A stretch of 64,000 nt of DNA. Origin: Lumbricus rubellus. Lineage: Eukaryota > Annelida > Clitellata > Crassiclitellata > Lumbricidae. Both the position numbers and the translations under genes were made by a program. The stretch is taken from NCBI GenBank assembly GCA_945859605.1, contig OX243825.1, positions 1,314,326-1,378,325 of the forward strand, given 5' to 3'. Positions 18,755 through 31,120 of this stretch are shown here, piece by piece. Numbering within the stretch: position 1 is the stretch's first letter; each line of letters starts with the position of its first letter. The notes beneath the pieces are model-generated. The model saw only the letters and a list, made by a program, of their open reading frames with translations, made no database searches and was not told the DNA's origin.

Positions 18755-21700
18755 TGTGGCGGAAATGCCACAAGACGAATTTTCGAATATGAAACATAAG
18801 CTGGTAACTGACAATACATGGGCGGCCAAAGTAGGGTCGCGGGATTCCTTATAGCGACGGAGCTATGGCCGATACAAATTCGCGGTATATGCGGATCGAC
18901 TAGTAAATCGTTTCGCTACAAGTTTGCCATGAGGCGTTAGGCCGCCAAAATTCGCGTTGAAGAGGTCTTCCTACGGAAGACCGATTCGTGTTTTATAGCC
19001 AAAGTATAGTGTGCAAGCAGCAACTTTTGACTTTGGGCGCATATAAAATTTGCGCGGATAATGGTATCGAATTTCTGAATACACCGTTCGAAAGATAAAT
19101 TATCGGGCTGCCGAATTGCCGTTGAGAGCTAAGCGATAGCTGTATCCGATCGAAAGATATGAATTTTATTCGAATTACGGTCGAATTTACGTGCATTGGC
19201 AAATGACTGGATAGAGAGAGCTACATCTATAAAAATCGTTAAAACATCCGTGGAATAAAGCCTGCCACACGCTGCTCTGCTTAAGTGTCGGATACGTGTA
19301 GCAAGACAACACTCTGTGTATGATTCTGCATTTATCACGATATATACGGCGCGCTGACGACCACTCAATACCTTGTGTATTCGACGTCGTTTACCGGCCA
19401 AACGTATCCGGTGGCGTATCGATAGCTGCTAACCCGGCTAATCTGCGTCATAGCTGTTTCGGTTAAGAGTTCGAGGGCAAATTGATACCGGTTCGATTAT
19501 CTACGGCCTCCGGCCGTAGAAAGACCCGTGTTCCGTGGTGCATGCTAAAATATCGGTAGGGCAAGGGTTTGGGCTCCCTCCCTGCTCGAGTAGCTGCCGT
19601 GAGTGTGTGAAGGCGACCCCGCGGCGCCTGGTGTCCGCGGACGTTACCAATAAAACGTTCTGTGACTTACGAATATCTTTTCTTGCACCTATTGGTCTGT
19701 TGTTCGGCCGAGTAGAAGGGCCGCGTCGAGTGATCGCTAGCCATACCGGCGTGTTCGAGAGTTAAGGGTTGAATCCATTTCAGCGCACGACGCGCGTGGT
19801 GAAGTTGCCTCCGCGAAACAGGCGAGAGGTCGGTGCAGTGACCGTTGAAATTGTCAGTGTTGGTTGTGTGTGTTAACTTTGATTGACGATATCTCGGTCG
19901 GTTTTCGTCCGATCACCGAGCGGCTAGCGTCAAACTACGCAGCGAGGACCGCTGCTTGATCCATCTCACGGTACCGGTGAGTGCCCGTAGAACGGTTTTC
20001 GAGATATTTACGTTAGAAGGGAGGCCACCCGGTCTTTCCCCGTGGTTACGCGCCGCGGCGAAAATCTGATCGATCGCCGCGCCCGGCTTGTCGCCGGCGG
20101 CTTGGTTGTTGTGAATCTTGTCCGAGTGTTCGACGGGCGTGTTCTGCCCAGGAGTTCATCGGAGTGTGCCTTTGTGAGTGTTGGTTTCTTCGGCGTGGCT
20201 CGATTGAGTGCCCGCAGCCTTCACGCCGCGCGCCCGGGTCTTGACGGGCTGAGAACTTGGCGCGGTGATAACTTTCGAACGGAGTGTCGTATCGACAAAC
20301 GGTCGGCACTGCCGTGTTACCTGTTCCGTGCCGCATCTTTCCTCCCGTCAACGAGCAGGGAGAGAGAGAGGGGAAATATTGTCACAGGCCCTGTAAGGTT
20401 CGTTGCCGGTGCGCCTCGGTACAAGGCCGGCAACGAACGTATCGGTCGCAGCCAACCGATCGGGGTAGTTAACGGTCACGTCCCTTAATGTCAGTTACCA
20501 GCCTCTAATTTGATACCCTAGGTCCTAGGCGTTAGCTAATTGCATTGCTAGCTCCCAGGCCTTTTAAGCGCGCCAGTTTTTCACCGGTGCTGGTCTGAGC
20601 GGTGTCGAGCGAGAGTCAGAGTGATTTCAGGGACACTCTCGAGAGCGAGGTATTGGCTGGTGACGGTACGCCGCCTACGGGCAAACGTTTCGGGCAAGGT
20701 TCGAAGTCGGCGCGAAGCCGCATACAGTTCGACGCCTCCGGGCGAGTACGGTCAGAGAACGCAGGGAGAACCGCCTCGGTCTCCCGGTGAATTTGAAGGC
20801 CCCTCTCGGTGGCGACAGTTCGGCCGCGTGAAGCGGGCTTGCTACGGGCAAGCGGACAGTGAGTTGAAGAGGGAATTTGTGGACACCCTCGGAGTCGGCG
20901 CGAGGCCGCACACAGTGCATTGCCTACGGGCGTAAGTGACAGTGATCCATCGGAGGGCAAGCGGTCCGTCTTTTCTTTGAAGGCCGTCTTCGCCTCCGTA
21001 CGTGTGACAAATTGACGGCGGTCGTCCGGATCTCCGACCGCCGATCGATCGACACAGCTGCCTGGTCGCACCGGGCGTTGTAAAATTGATCCTGGTACCA
21101 GCTGGTTAGGTTGCCGTTTGCGAATCGACGCAGCGACCTAGTATATTGTTCGTGTTTTCCATTCCCTGGTTTCGAAGTTGATAATGTCGTTTTGGCGCGG
21201 CTTGGGGCTCGGACCCCTCGAATGGCCGTGGTTTCGGGCGTTTTGGCCTGCGGAGAAAAGACAATCTTCAGTGATGCCCGTCGGTGGCACCAGTACACGA
21301 GCTGTGGCGTGTAATATGATAAGACGAAGGTCTGGACGGTCGGGCAAGCGAACGAAGAAGCCCGTGGCCGTGAAGGGGAGCTCCAAGCGAGGGTCGTCTG
21401 CCCGGAGAGGAGCGAACCCTGATTTGAGCACAGGCGGCCATCCTGGCGCTCAGGTTGCTACCCACCCGGTGGCCGCGGACGGGGCAGAGTCGGACTCCAA
21501 CGCCTCCGAGCTCTATACCCTCTCACGAGCGACCGTTTCAGAGCCGTCTTGGCCGGATAGTGAAGGGAGTGACGGCGCCTTGGCGGCCCGTTACACTGAT
21601 AGTAGACACCGGCGAGAGAGCGACTCGGGCGGCTCCGATCAATTTGAAGCAAAGGAGCGAGGCCCGAGTCGAGAGGCCCAGCTCGCGACCACTCGTGCGT

Positions 21701-21764
21701 CGGTCGATGCGCCGGCGGCGAGGGGGCTTGTGCCGCTTGTGACGAGACGGGTAGGTCCGCCACA
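18755..21764 (+). repeat. 3' LTR (3,010 bp)
   Basis: Copy of the 5' LTR with one difference seen (G at 21628 for C at 12408, changing Arg to Gly in the LTR-encoded Gag segment). The Gag start is duplicated here but stops soon after the LTR end. The ATGA target duplication follows at 21765-21768. Confidence 0.93.
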
Positions 21765-21814
21765 ATGATAGTTCTAACAGGTTGAGATTGATGGGCCTAC
21801 ATGTCTTATTACAG

Positions 21815-22183
21815 GTGTACATAAACGCGACATGGTTCTACGCCGATTATTCCAACTTTTCTATTGATTCTGAGAGCAGCAAATACACCCTTTGGCTCTC
21901 AGGATACAGTGGAACTGCCGGAGATTCGCTTACCACAAATGAATGGGGATCAGACGCTAATCTCAATGGAATGAAATTCACAACCTGGGATGCCGATAAC
22001 GACCGAAATCCAGATAACTGCGCTCGGGATCATGTAGGAGGGTGGTGGTTCAACTATTGTGAGTACGGCTGCCTTACCTGCATATACAAGTCATTCAGCT
22101 TTCGATGGTACAGCTTGAGACAAATGTCGTCAGGTGGTTATGGTCAACTTGAAGCAGCGCGGATGATGATAAAGGCAAAGTGA
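21815..22183 (+). CDS. FReD gene A, exon 4: second half of fibrinogen-related domain
   Basis: Acceptor CTTATTACAG, phase 0, stop TGA at 22181-22183. It encodes 122 residues, VYINATWFYADYSNFSID through YTLWLSGYSGTAGDSL, a Ca-site-like DADNDRNPDNC, GGWWFNYC and a final ARMMIKAK. The order matches the C-terminal half of fibrinogen domains. The usual 'NLNG' after the tryptophan/cysteine segment is replaced by a CxxC (GCLTC), which all cluster members share. A 3' UTR of about 700 nt ends near an AATAAA at 22881-22886. Confidence 0.85.
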   Translation: MYINATWFYADYSNFSIDSESSKYTLWLSGYSGTAGDSLTTNEWGSDANLNGMKFTTWDADNDRNPDNCARDHVGGWWFNYCEYGCLTCIYKSFSFRWYSLRQMSSGGYGQLEAARMMIKAK

Positions 22184-22905
22184 ACACAAGCTGAAGAATC
22201 AGAGACAAATTTGTAGTCGTTTGTCTCGTGCATTTACGAATTTTACTTTCTAGAAGAGTCTCTTGTTAGCTCCAATACGCACGGAATTCTGTTAGCCTAT
22301 GCACGCCATTATTTTGTATGCTTCCCTGCCATAATGCTAAACTGCTTTGTTAAATTGAATGTCTCGTGTTTTTCGAAACGTTTCGACCTGTTTCACTGGT
22401 TTGTAAATGACACTACGCGGGGCGTACGGAATAATTAGTTGATTGACATGATTGTGATCAAAGGCAGATGAAGAAAACTGGTTGATCGCCGATTCACTTA
22501 AAACATACACATTTTGAAATATTTTCAAAGTTCTGTTATAAACCAATTAACCAAAATAATAAGCAAGCAATTGTCTAGTGCAGTCAGCAAATATTTTGTG
22601 CTTGTAAAAGTATGATGTTAGGCAACGACCATCTCCAGACCACCACCGCACATCCTGCACGCATAATAATGACATTGAATTGATTTTCTTATCGACATAA
22701 TAGGGAAATCTGTTTCCCAGGTAGCGAAATAGGCCCACTGCTGACCCTTTAGGAAGTGTAGGGATAACTCTTTACCCGAAGAATCATGCTTATGATTAGA
22801 TAGGCCTAATATGGCTAAATGTAATTAACGGAAATATATTTGCACTGCTTGAATTTGTCGATGTTGTAATGTATGGTGTCAATAAAAGTATAGAGTTGAA
22901 ATTAG
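22184..22905 (+). other. Probable 3' UTR of gene A, poly(A) signal at 22881-22886
   Basis: Conserved with the downstream part of gene B (for example 'cttgttagctc..atacgc.c.gaattctgttagc' and the final 'gtcaataaaagt'). Length is inferred from the AATAAA. Confidence 0.5.
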
Positions 22906-24756
22906 TGTTGCGTAATTCCTTCATCGCACCAATGTTTGCAGAAACAATACGCAGAATCGGTTCTTTGTGACTCGATATTACCTTCAAAGATGAGTGAAGG
23001 AGAAATTCTAAGGAGTTCGAAGGAGTATTCTATCGATACTAGCGCATCAACCAAAGGCAGGCTACTAGCATTTATGGTAATTATGCTTGAGCATGCTTTA
23101 GGCTACGCCTAGCTGGTACAAGAAATATTGCGCCAACAAAACGAATTTTCATTATCTGTTGATCTATGACATACTGTAGGCTAATTAGGCCTATAAATAA
23201 TTATTATGAGTGAGCCTATTGTAAGTAGCCAAAAAATTGACTCCATGAGAAGAGGGGTGATATGTGGCAGTACAAGGTGACGCTCAAAACATTTCATCCC
23301 AATGCTAACGCCTGAGAGGATTTTAATCAGTTGGTTTTGATGCTGCCATTGGCCATTAACGCGAGTGTCTTGAAGCTTGCGTTGAGGGCGAAGGCGGACA
23401 TTTAACTACACATTGTAGTCCAGCATGATTCAAACACAAAAATAAAATCAAACTAACATTCTGTGTCGTTTCTGTTGCAATATTAGCTAACATTTAACCA
23501 AAGTTAGTAGGCCTAAATAATATTAGTGTTTGTTGATAAAGCTAACATTTATTATTGATAAATGACATCCTAAAATAACATTTCAATTTTAGATAATTTT
23601 GTATAATATCTTTTAAATTTTGAATTATGATGCAACTGACGTCATTATGACGCCACTCTTGTATGACAGGATCTTTTCCATTTTTGCAAATATTAGATAA
23701 GACTTATGTCTGGATCAAAATGTTATTTACATTTTATAAATCGATGAATGTTTACTATTTATTTTCACGTTTACAAAATGTTTCCTTTTTCCGGACACAG
23801 TGCAATTGTTGAATACCTGTATATTTACATTTTATAAATCGATGAATATTTACTATTTCTTTTTACATTTACAAAATGTTTCCTTTTTTCGGACACAGTG
23901 TAATAATTGCATAGCCTACCTGTAGGCCTACTCAAGACTCATTATTCATCTAATTGGGGGACGCGCCAACAGCTTGCTGTAATTGATCTACTAGCGTAAC
24001 TAGCCTTTGCCTCTTAGTTCCCGCAGTTGACAGGCGTGTTACTGATATTCCTAGCGAATATTTGGTTTGGTGTGCGATCGTGTAATGCCTTGTGCGTCGA
24101 ACGCTGCAGCAAATAATAAATTGGTAGCCCTAAATAATATTAGTGTTTAGTGATGATCGCTGTATCTTGAAGTTGGGCCACATACATGTACATTTTTTTT
24201 ACTGCAGTTGCAAAATGTATGGCCGCTGCCTGTCGCGCGAGTCAACCTATAGTAACTCTTGTTCTCCAGCTTCATAATTTATTCATTCATACAAGAATCC
24301 ATTCGTTTCAAACATTTGTGTTTATCCCCCCCCCCCTCCACTTCACTAAACCCACAACAAAGGCGCCGCAATTATATAGGCCTAAGCCTTGAAAGCCTCT
24401 CTTTAGTCGGTTGATCATTCCGTGGAATAAAAGATCAATAAGAATTCTACAGCATGCCCCTCATGCCTCTATTTTGCAGACTGGCTAGTAACGTGTCCAA
24501 CTGTCCACTGTCCAGGTCGAAGAGAGTAACAAAAGCAGGCGTAGATAAATTATGGATGACAAAGCGCCTATAATTATGTCTGAAGCACTCATAGGGTGAT
24601 CAGCCAGCTCTGTCAGCTGATAGCCTATAGAGTATAGAAGACCGCTACAATTGAATACCATTTTCGTGTATGGAAATGATTGTATCAGGTGAGCTAGCGC
24701 TAAACAGAGTCACCTCTGTTTCGAATGCTTTATCATGAGCAAATCGCAGAATGGGT

Positions 24757-24757
<1 letters not shown>
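22906..24757. other. Intergenic DNA between genes A and B
   Basis: No gene recognised. A two-copy tandem duplication of about 98 bp lies at 23726-23905 ('acattttataaatcgatgaat', 'ttacaaaatgtttcctttt', 'cggacacagtg'). Poly(C) at 24329-24337. Confidence 0.5.
23726..23905. repeat. 98-bp tandem duplication
   Basis: Copies start at 23726 and 23824 and share most positions, including 'ttataaatcgatgaat' and 'tttacaaaatgtttcctttt'. Non-coding. Confidence 0.75.
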
Positions 24758-24966
<209 letters not shown>

Positions 24967-25389
24967 TCTTCTGGCGTCCTCTGCTTCTTCCTTCTCATCA
25001 CTTAAAAGTTTCTTGGTAATTTTCCAGGCGGTGACCATTTTTCTCCTGGTAGGGTAAGGAAGCCGTTTGGTCCTATTGGACCTCTTCCGCCCTTAGGTGT
25101 CTTTTCAGCATCTGCCGCCTTCGCTGGCCAGCTGTTTCAGGGTTCTTGGTGAGTCTGTCCTCCTCGCGTGACGCCCTAGGAGGTACTTCGGCCGAAGCCT
25201 CCTTTGATGGTGTAGCCTCACCAAACATTACCTATACTTGGCTGGCTGTTCACCCCCGCACCATGTTGAGATGCAGGTCGGACTTTGGAGGAAAGTCCCT
25301 TATAAAATTTTTAATCTAGCAAGTTTCAAATCAGCCGGGGAACTTTTGCAAAACGCATCGTCTATTCTTTCTCCGTAATTTGTTCGATA

Positions 25390-25860
25390 ATCTTCTAACA
25401 TTGTAATTGTATTGTATTGTATCTATAAATTTATAAAGCGCCTCTCACAGTGCACACCAATCAGAGGCGCTCCCAGTACGTTAGACCAAGAGAGAGAAAA
25501 ATAGTCTTGAGACACCTAAAAGAGGCATTTGGCCCACCAGTTAATATGGAGGAACGCGTTGAAGGAGGAAGCTGGTTCCACAATGCCGGGCCAATGAGAG
25601 CAAAGGCACGCATTTAAGCCAAGGCAGTCTTAGCTCGCGGGACGAAAAGATCATGCCGATCGAAGGAGCGTAGCGGGCGAAGAGAAGTGGCCGAGGTTGG
25701 CAGATGGATGAGGTCATAAAGGTACTTGGGAGCTCGGCTAGTATAGGACCGGCAAATTAATGTCAGAACCTTGAGTTGTATCCGAGCAGTGAGGGCAAGC
25801 CAATGAAGATGGTCAAATATAAAAGCAGAGATGTAATGTCACCAGTGTGTTCATGAAGTA
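25390..25860. repeat. Dispersed repeat, non-autonomous retroelement-like
   Basis: Begins with 'attgtattgtattgtatctataaatttataaagcgcctctc' (a short simple tail plus a paired 'gcgcctctcacagtgc...agaggcgctcc'), then a long GC-rich body. Related short pieces occur at 27282-27350 ('tatatagcgcctcttcaag...ggaggcgctctc'), 33825-33895 and 43900-43930. It has the form of a LINE-mobilised repeat in reverse orientation; the family is not identified. Confidence 0.45.
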
Positions 25861-26449
25861 AGCTTATCCATGACCTGACACTTAACGACTGGGGAGGGGG
25901 AGAAATGCACGGACCGTCTCCACCACATTCATTGAGGGCCGTTTCCCCTAAGTGCCCGCCTATGTTGACACCATTCGTGCCGCTTTCGATCGATATCCGG
26001 AAAAAAAATTCATGCTGAATACGCAAAAAAATATAGACGTTGCATCAGCCAACGATGCGCATGATAGGCTACGGCACGATCATTTGACACAGAACGTCTG
26101 CTTGTTAGGAGAAGCGTTGCTGTTACAGTTGTCAAAAGTACTAACACTATTTTAAGTAGGCGAGGTTTGTAGCCTTTATTGACAACAGTAACAAACGCAT
26201 GTGCATGATAATACTGCGACGAGTTCTTGCATGTCTAAAATTACGGGAACTGATTTCAAAGCATACGAGAGCAACGAAGTAAAACAATGGACTCTCTCAA
26301 TAGCAACGCTGCACTCAAACAATAGGCCTACATATTTAACGAAAGGCACCATGACGGGATACATATATTGCATCCGTTATGCAAAGGTACTATGCTGCCT
26401 TACATGCCTTTAAATCGATGAACTGTCGCTAAAATATTTATGCTGGAGT

Positions 26450-26561
26450 TGAAAAAATCGCGGCCGTTGAATTTAAAGCAGCCTGGCATTTGCTATCAGG
26501 TCAGTTTGACTCAGAGTGGTTTGGAAGAGACATTCAACCAGAAAAGTCGCCAGACGCAACT
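26450..26561 (+). promoter_or_regulatory. Conserved upstream block of FReD gene B (candidate promoter / 5' UTR)
   Basis: Aligns with 4975-5107 in front of gene A. An in-frame ATG at 26490 would extend the protein by 24 residues, but the paralogue and the signal peptide favour the ATG at 26562. Confidence 0.35.
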
Positions 26562-26878
26562 ATGCATCTTAACTTTATTCACGACTTTTCGGTCAGGCTG
26601 TTTGCTCATCTCGTGTTAATTATGCAGCCAGCGGTCGTCATCTGTAATAAACAGCTAAGTCAGAATTTCATGGTTGCCGATACCTGGTTCAACTACTGTC
26701 CAGGTCCAGAAGACGCAGTAGGAAGTCTTTACACTGCGTCGCAAATGACGTGTGCCCTAGAATGTATGTTTTCTCCCCAATGCTTGGAGTTCAGTTACAA
26801 CACTGCGAGTCGATTGTGTAACTTTTACAGTCTCGTTCCGCCGAAGGTTTTTACGACAGCGACTGCACATTCAGGATG
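26562..26878 (+). pseudogene. FReD gene B, exon 1 (signal peptide and PAN-like domain) with a 1-nt deletion
   Basis: Equivalent to exon 1 of gene A: signal peptide MHLNFIHDFSVRLFAHL... ending near VVICN, then CALECMFSPQC and FSYNTASRLCNFY. The exon is 317 nt instead of 318. The loss is in the T run at 26848-26852 (five T where alignment expects six), so the last 10 codons shift and a stop (TAA) appears across the donor site GTAAGT at 26879. The other three exons are intact. Either gene B is a very recent pseudogene, or the base is missing from the assembly; the otherwise clean reading frames make both plausible. Confidence 0.7.
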
Positions 26879-27516
26879 GTAAGTTCCAACAAGTAATCAT
26901 CACGCTTTTGGTCTAGTGAGCTTTTTATAAGTCATATCTCACTGTTTGATGGTTGATTGGTTTTCATAAGTATTGAAAGCTGAGTTTATCATAATATAAT
27001 TATTTTAAAGAGTTCGAAAATAAATCAAATTTTTATTTTGTCCAGTGCCGCTGTTCCGTTAGCATAGATTTTTTATGATAGCAAACAACACGGGAAGTAA
27101 AGTAGACCACTGATGGCTGATTGAGAGAAAGAGGGAAAGATTCCTCAGTCACCCTTGGTCTTTATTGTGTTATTGTGTATAATAAAATTTTATAGTGACG
27201 AAATAAGTTATTTTACATAGATTATATGGCCCCATTTCAAGAGAAATAAACTGGATTGTAGCCGAAATCCGGTGTCACGATTCATTCATTCATTCTGAGA
27301 ATTTATATAGCGCCTCTTCAAGATATCTACTCGGAGGCGCTCTCTGCGCTAAGCGTTACTATGTTGTCAGAGTGTCATATTGCTACCGTATACAATGTTG
27401 ATCAGGCTAAACAAAATCGTGCATCAAGATTCAAGAAAAACCAGTAAGACTGAGTAAGGGATCTTTAAACAACCTCATACAAAAATGCCTTATTGCCTTA
27501 TTTGTGTTACTTTTAG

Positions 27517-27550
27517 AAACGTGATCCTGTCTCTGATTTGCCGATGACAG
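27517..27550 (+). CDS. FReD gene B, exon 2: 34-nt microexon
   Basis: Acceptor TACTTTTAG, donor GTAAGCGC. It encodes KRDPVSDLPMTG, in the same phase and length as in gene A. Strong conservation of both splice signals argues that the gene was functional until recently. Confidence 0.7.
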
Positions 27551-28230
27551 GTAAGCGCTAACCTTCGTCGCCTGGGAATTAGACTGTTCTATATGTATAT
27601 GCGTTTTTGTTTACTTTTGAGTTAAGTCCACAGGCCGATTCAAAGTAATTTCTTCTATCTTGGTACAAAATCCCGTCTGTTGAAATGGTGCCTTTACAAG
27701 GAAAAGAACATAAGTATTTTATTCTATTTGCATACTCTTACTAACTGATAGGTATTATAATGCTCTATGTGAAGTGCTTCTACAATTGCCGAAATCCATT
27801 TAGAAAACTGCACATTTTGTGTACAACTGCATGTTTAAAAAAAGCCCTGCTTCCGGATTTTGTGCGAATTTGACTATAATATAACTGTGACAGTGTGACC
27901 CGCTTGGTATAATTATGAGTCGCCAGCGTGGTGGAGTTTTGTAGAGTAGCAAGAGCGCAGTAGGCCTACATTTACAGTCCTTAATGGACTGTCTTTTTCG
28001 TCTTAGTGACACTACCTTCCAGAGAACATTTTATCACTGGAACATCTGTTTAGAAAGGCAAATAAAATTAAATTATCTTCAATGCAGTTATAATTAGCCT
28101 ATCTCTAAACCCGCCCTCCGAATCAACTTTTGATTGTTTCGTTTCTTTATCTTCTCATTTAAATTTACTGGCCAATGTCGTAGAAGTTATGCAAAATATG
28201 TTTCTAGATCGTTCATTCATGTGTGTGCAG

Positions 28231-28463
28231 GTATTCACTTCCAGCTAGAGGTCGGTGTTGGCTTGGAAGCTGGTCCTGTTCTACTGCCAACCTTAAACAA
28301 CTGGATAGTACTGCTGTACCGCTATGACGGATCTCTCAAATTCAATCGGAGCTGGACCGAATATAAGAATGGATTTGGAGATATAGGACGTGGCGAGTTT
28401 TGGCTCGGAAACGAGAACATCTACCGTTTGACCAACAGAGCCAACTTTACTCTTCGCATAGAG
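28231..28463 (+). CDS. FReD gene B, exon 3: first half of fibrinogen-related domain
   Basis: Acceptor GTGTGTGCAG, donor GAG|GTAGAT, 233 nt as in gene A. It encodes a VGVGLEAGPVLLPTLNNW segment, then LYRYDGSLKFNRSWTEYKNG and GEFWLGNENIYRL. Sequence identity to gene A is high over the whole exon. Confidence 0.85.
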
Positions 28464-29185
28464 GTAGATAAATGTTGCGATATTTCAATTACTAATCTTG
28501 CTAGATTAGCCTATCGTAGTATTTTAATAGTCTATCGATTCCTAATGGTCTGTTACAGTAGGCCTACTGGTAGCCTAAAGTTTGCGGTGAGTACACGCTG
28601 ACTGGGAGAAAAAGCGACTTTTTGGCGAGAAAATTCTGACGACCTTTTTTAGTCAACCGCTCGAAATCTTCTGCCGCAACCTGCCGTAGTGCCGACACTG
28701 CTGCGTTTTTACGTTCAATGCGCTTCATCTCGTCGTTCTCAAGCGTCTTAACGCTGCTCGCAATGATGATAACGATGAAAACGGTTTGAGAAAAGTCGAA
28801 AGAGCACATTCTATAAAATAGGTATTCAGATGGTTACACGTAGTGTAATTGATCTAGTACCTTGCTCATAAGTGCTGTAATAATTATGCCGAGCAAATTT
28901 TTGTCCAGGGTAACGGCCTTTGTTGTCATGGACCTGGTCAAATCTGGATCCATTAGACGTAGTGTGATCTGGTATTGCTATTAAAGCGTTCAGTTTTAAA
29001 AGCAAAAGCAGGCTATGTTTTGGCACAAAAACGAACGAAATCGAAAATTAGTATTGTTACGGGCGTTGCATAATACACGAGTGACTGCAAGCACAAGATA
29101 TGGATGTGTAGCGCGACTGAGGAATGATAATATATGCTTCTAAATATTAGTTTAAAAATGAAAAATAAAACGTTACATGTTGCAG

Positions 29186-29554
29186 GTATACTTAAACAGA
29201 ACATGGTTCCACGCCGATTATTCCACATTTCGTATTGATTCTGAAAGCAACAAATACCGCCTCAGTCTCTCAGGATACAGTGGAGATGCCGGAGATTCGA
29301 TGACCTCGACTCAGTGGAGCGTTAGATCGATTCTCAACGGAATGCAATTCTCAACGTGGGATGCCGACAACGACGGCAACCCAAATAGAACCTGCACCCA
29401 GACCCACCCAGGAGGATGGTGGTTGAACGACTGTGAGTATGGCTGTCTCACCTGCGTATACACACTACGCTTCCGTTGGTACAGCTTGAGGAACATGTCG
29501 TCCGATGGTGAAGGCCGCCTTCGAGCAGCGCGGATGATGATAAAGACCAAATAA
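29186..29554 (+). CDS. FReD gene B, exon 4: second half of fibrinogen-related domain
   Basis: Acceptor TGTTGCAG, stop TAA at 29552-29554, 369 nt as in gene A. Contains SGYSGDAGDSM, the Ca-site-like DADNDGNPNRTC, GGWWLNDCEYGCLTC and a final ARMMIKTK. The 3' UTR probably extends to an AATAAA at 31109-31114 and appears enlarged by inserted repeats. Confidence 0.85.
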   Translation, partial: VYLNRTWFHADYSTFRIDSESNKYRLSLSGYSGDAGDSMTSTQWSVRSILNGMQFSTWDADNDGNPNRTCTQTHPGGWWLNDCEYGCLTCVYTLRFRWYSLRNMSSDGEGRLRAARMMIKTK

Positions 29555-31120
29555 AGAAAAGCGAAGAATCACAGGCAACTCCAGTGTTGATTGGCTGGTG
29601 AATTTCTACTTACAATATAGGCCTATTATACGAGTTTTAGGCCTACTTTGCAGAAGAATCACTTGTTAGCTCACATACGCGCAGAATTCTGTTAGCTTTA
29701 GCTTACACGCCATTTGTTTATTTTATGTAGTGCAATGTCGTATGAAAATGAATGGCATGTCCTGTTAGAGACGTTTCGTTTCGACAGTAGGGAAGAGCGG
29801 GACATAAAGGGAAACCGTGGTATAACGGAAAACTTCATTATAATAATTGTCCATCTTACTTACTTTTAAAATGCGAAAATTCAATCTGAAGTAAAGCATA
29901 TTCGAAGGTGAAGTACAAATGCATTTACGATTTCGATGCGTCTTGCAGTTTTTATGATGAACAGTTGATTTTCACGCTCTCCCAAGTAAGGAACGTCCGT
30001 TATCCAAAAAATTGTCTAGAAACAGTGGATCTAAAATTTATTAAATTTAAGTTATAGCATCCATGTGTCGGGTTGTATATAAAGTCACATATTCCCATAT
30101 GAAAATTTGTACGAGTTCAGTATTTTGTTTCAAAATTTCGGGCTTACAATATTGTGGCACATTGGGGCATAATGGGATACAGGTATCCTGGGATACAGGT
30201 ATCCCATTTTGCCCATTGCTATGGTGCAAAAGCATTTCCCCCATATCTTTTATATTGTAATATTTTATGGGTTCTAATTACCCCTCACGTCTCAATCATT
30301 GTTTAGATTTCAAAACGAGCAATAAGAAAAAATATGTGGCACTTTTTGGAAATCATAGAATATTGCATGTTATGGGGCATAATGGGATAGGAATCCCATT
30401 TTAACCTAGGTTGTGGGGCATAACGGGAGTTTGGGACCTGTTGGTAAAACAATTGTATCTTCTATGTGGTTGATGCTTAAGTAGATTATTCTAGTCCATG
30501 TTGTACGTTATAATATATGCCTGCACAATGTGAGTAGGGCCTACAAGTTACAGTTTTGCAGAAAAAAGTAGATCATTCCGCTTTTCATTATTTGATTCGT
30601 GTAGTAAGTTTCGGTATGTCAATTGAATTTTCATGAATAAACAAAATCAGAGCCGTGTATTTGAAAAATACGGCCCTCAAAAAGATATAGAGGCATAGGC
30701 CTTATAATTATAGGCCTAGTCTGTTAGTAGCCTACTATTATATTAACTCTCATTGTTATTAATTACTTTTGAAACACGCATGTTGCTTCGATTTTGCTTC
30801 AAATCCATGCAATGTGTCTTAATAAACTGTCTATTCTTGTTTAAAATGATTAAATAAGTAGGCCTAAACGAGTGCGGATTATTTCACGGATTGATATGCA
30901 GTCAGAAAATATTTTTGTGGCACTGAATTTCATTCCTAATTGACATTAAGGAAAATTGAAGTAGGCCTAAGCTTATTATTGCTTCTTTGTGGACAACAGT
31001 TTTAGGCTACACTGAAAAACACATTTTGCGGTAGATAACATCACTGTATTCAGCCAACTGAAATGAATTTGCACGGCTTGAATTTATCGATGTTGTTATG
31101 ATTCTGTCAATAAAAGTTTG
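29555..31120 (+). other. Probable 3' UTR of gene B with inserted repeat, poly(A) signal at 31109-31114
   Basis: The proximal (29640-29720) and distal (30980-31120) parts align with the gene A 3' UTR, and the middle does not. The middle (about 29790-30440) has repeated 'ggggcataatgggata' and 'gggatacaggtatccc' motifs in both orientations, as in a small DNA transposon, but I could not fix its ends. Confidence 0.45.

Larger units (their letters stand above)
9535..21764 (+). mobile_element. Non-autonomous Gypsy-type LTR retrotransposon with 3-kb LTRs (12,230 bp)
   Basis: Two directly repeated 3,010-bp LTRs (9535-12544 and 18755-21764) enclose 6,210 bp. Each LTR begins TGTGGCGGA and ends TCCGCCACA, a perfect 9-bp inverted TG...CA terminus, and the whole is flanked by the direct repeat ATGA (9531-9534 and 21765-21768). 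A primer-binding site for tRNA-Leu, a purine-rich tract, a zinc-knuckle Gag and a C-terminal integrase relic identify it as Ty3/Gypsy-like. Reverse transcriptase, RNase H, protease and the integrase core are absent and there is no envelope, so mobilisation must rely on Pol from elsewhere. It is more GC-rich than its surroundings. It sits in the sense orientation inside intron 3 of FReD gene A. Confidence 0.93.

Noticed and set aside
25763..26026. 87-codon minus-strand frame
   Set aside because: Lies across a dispersed repeat and gene B upstream sequence, with no motif.
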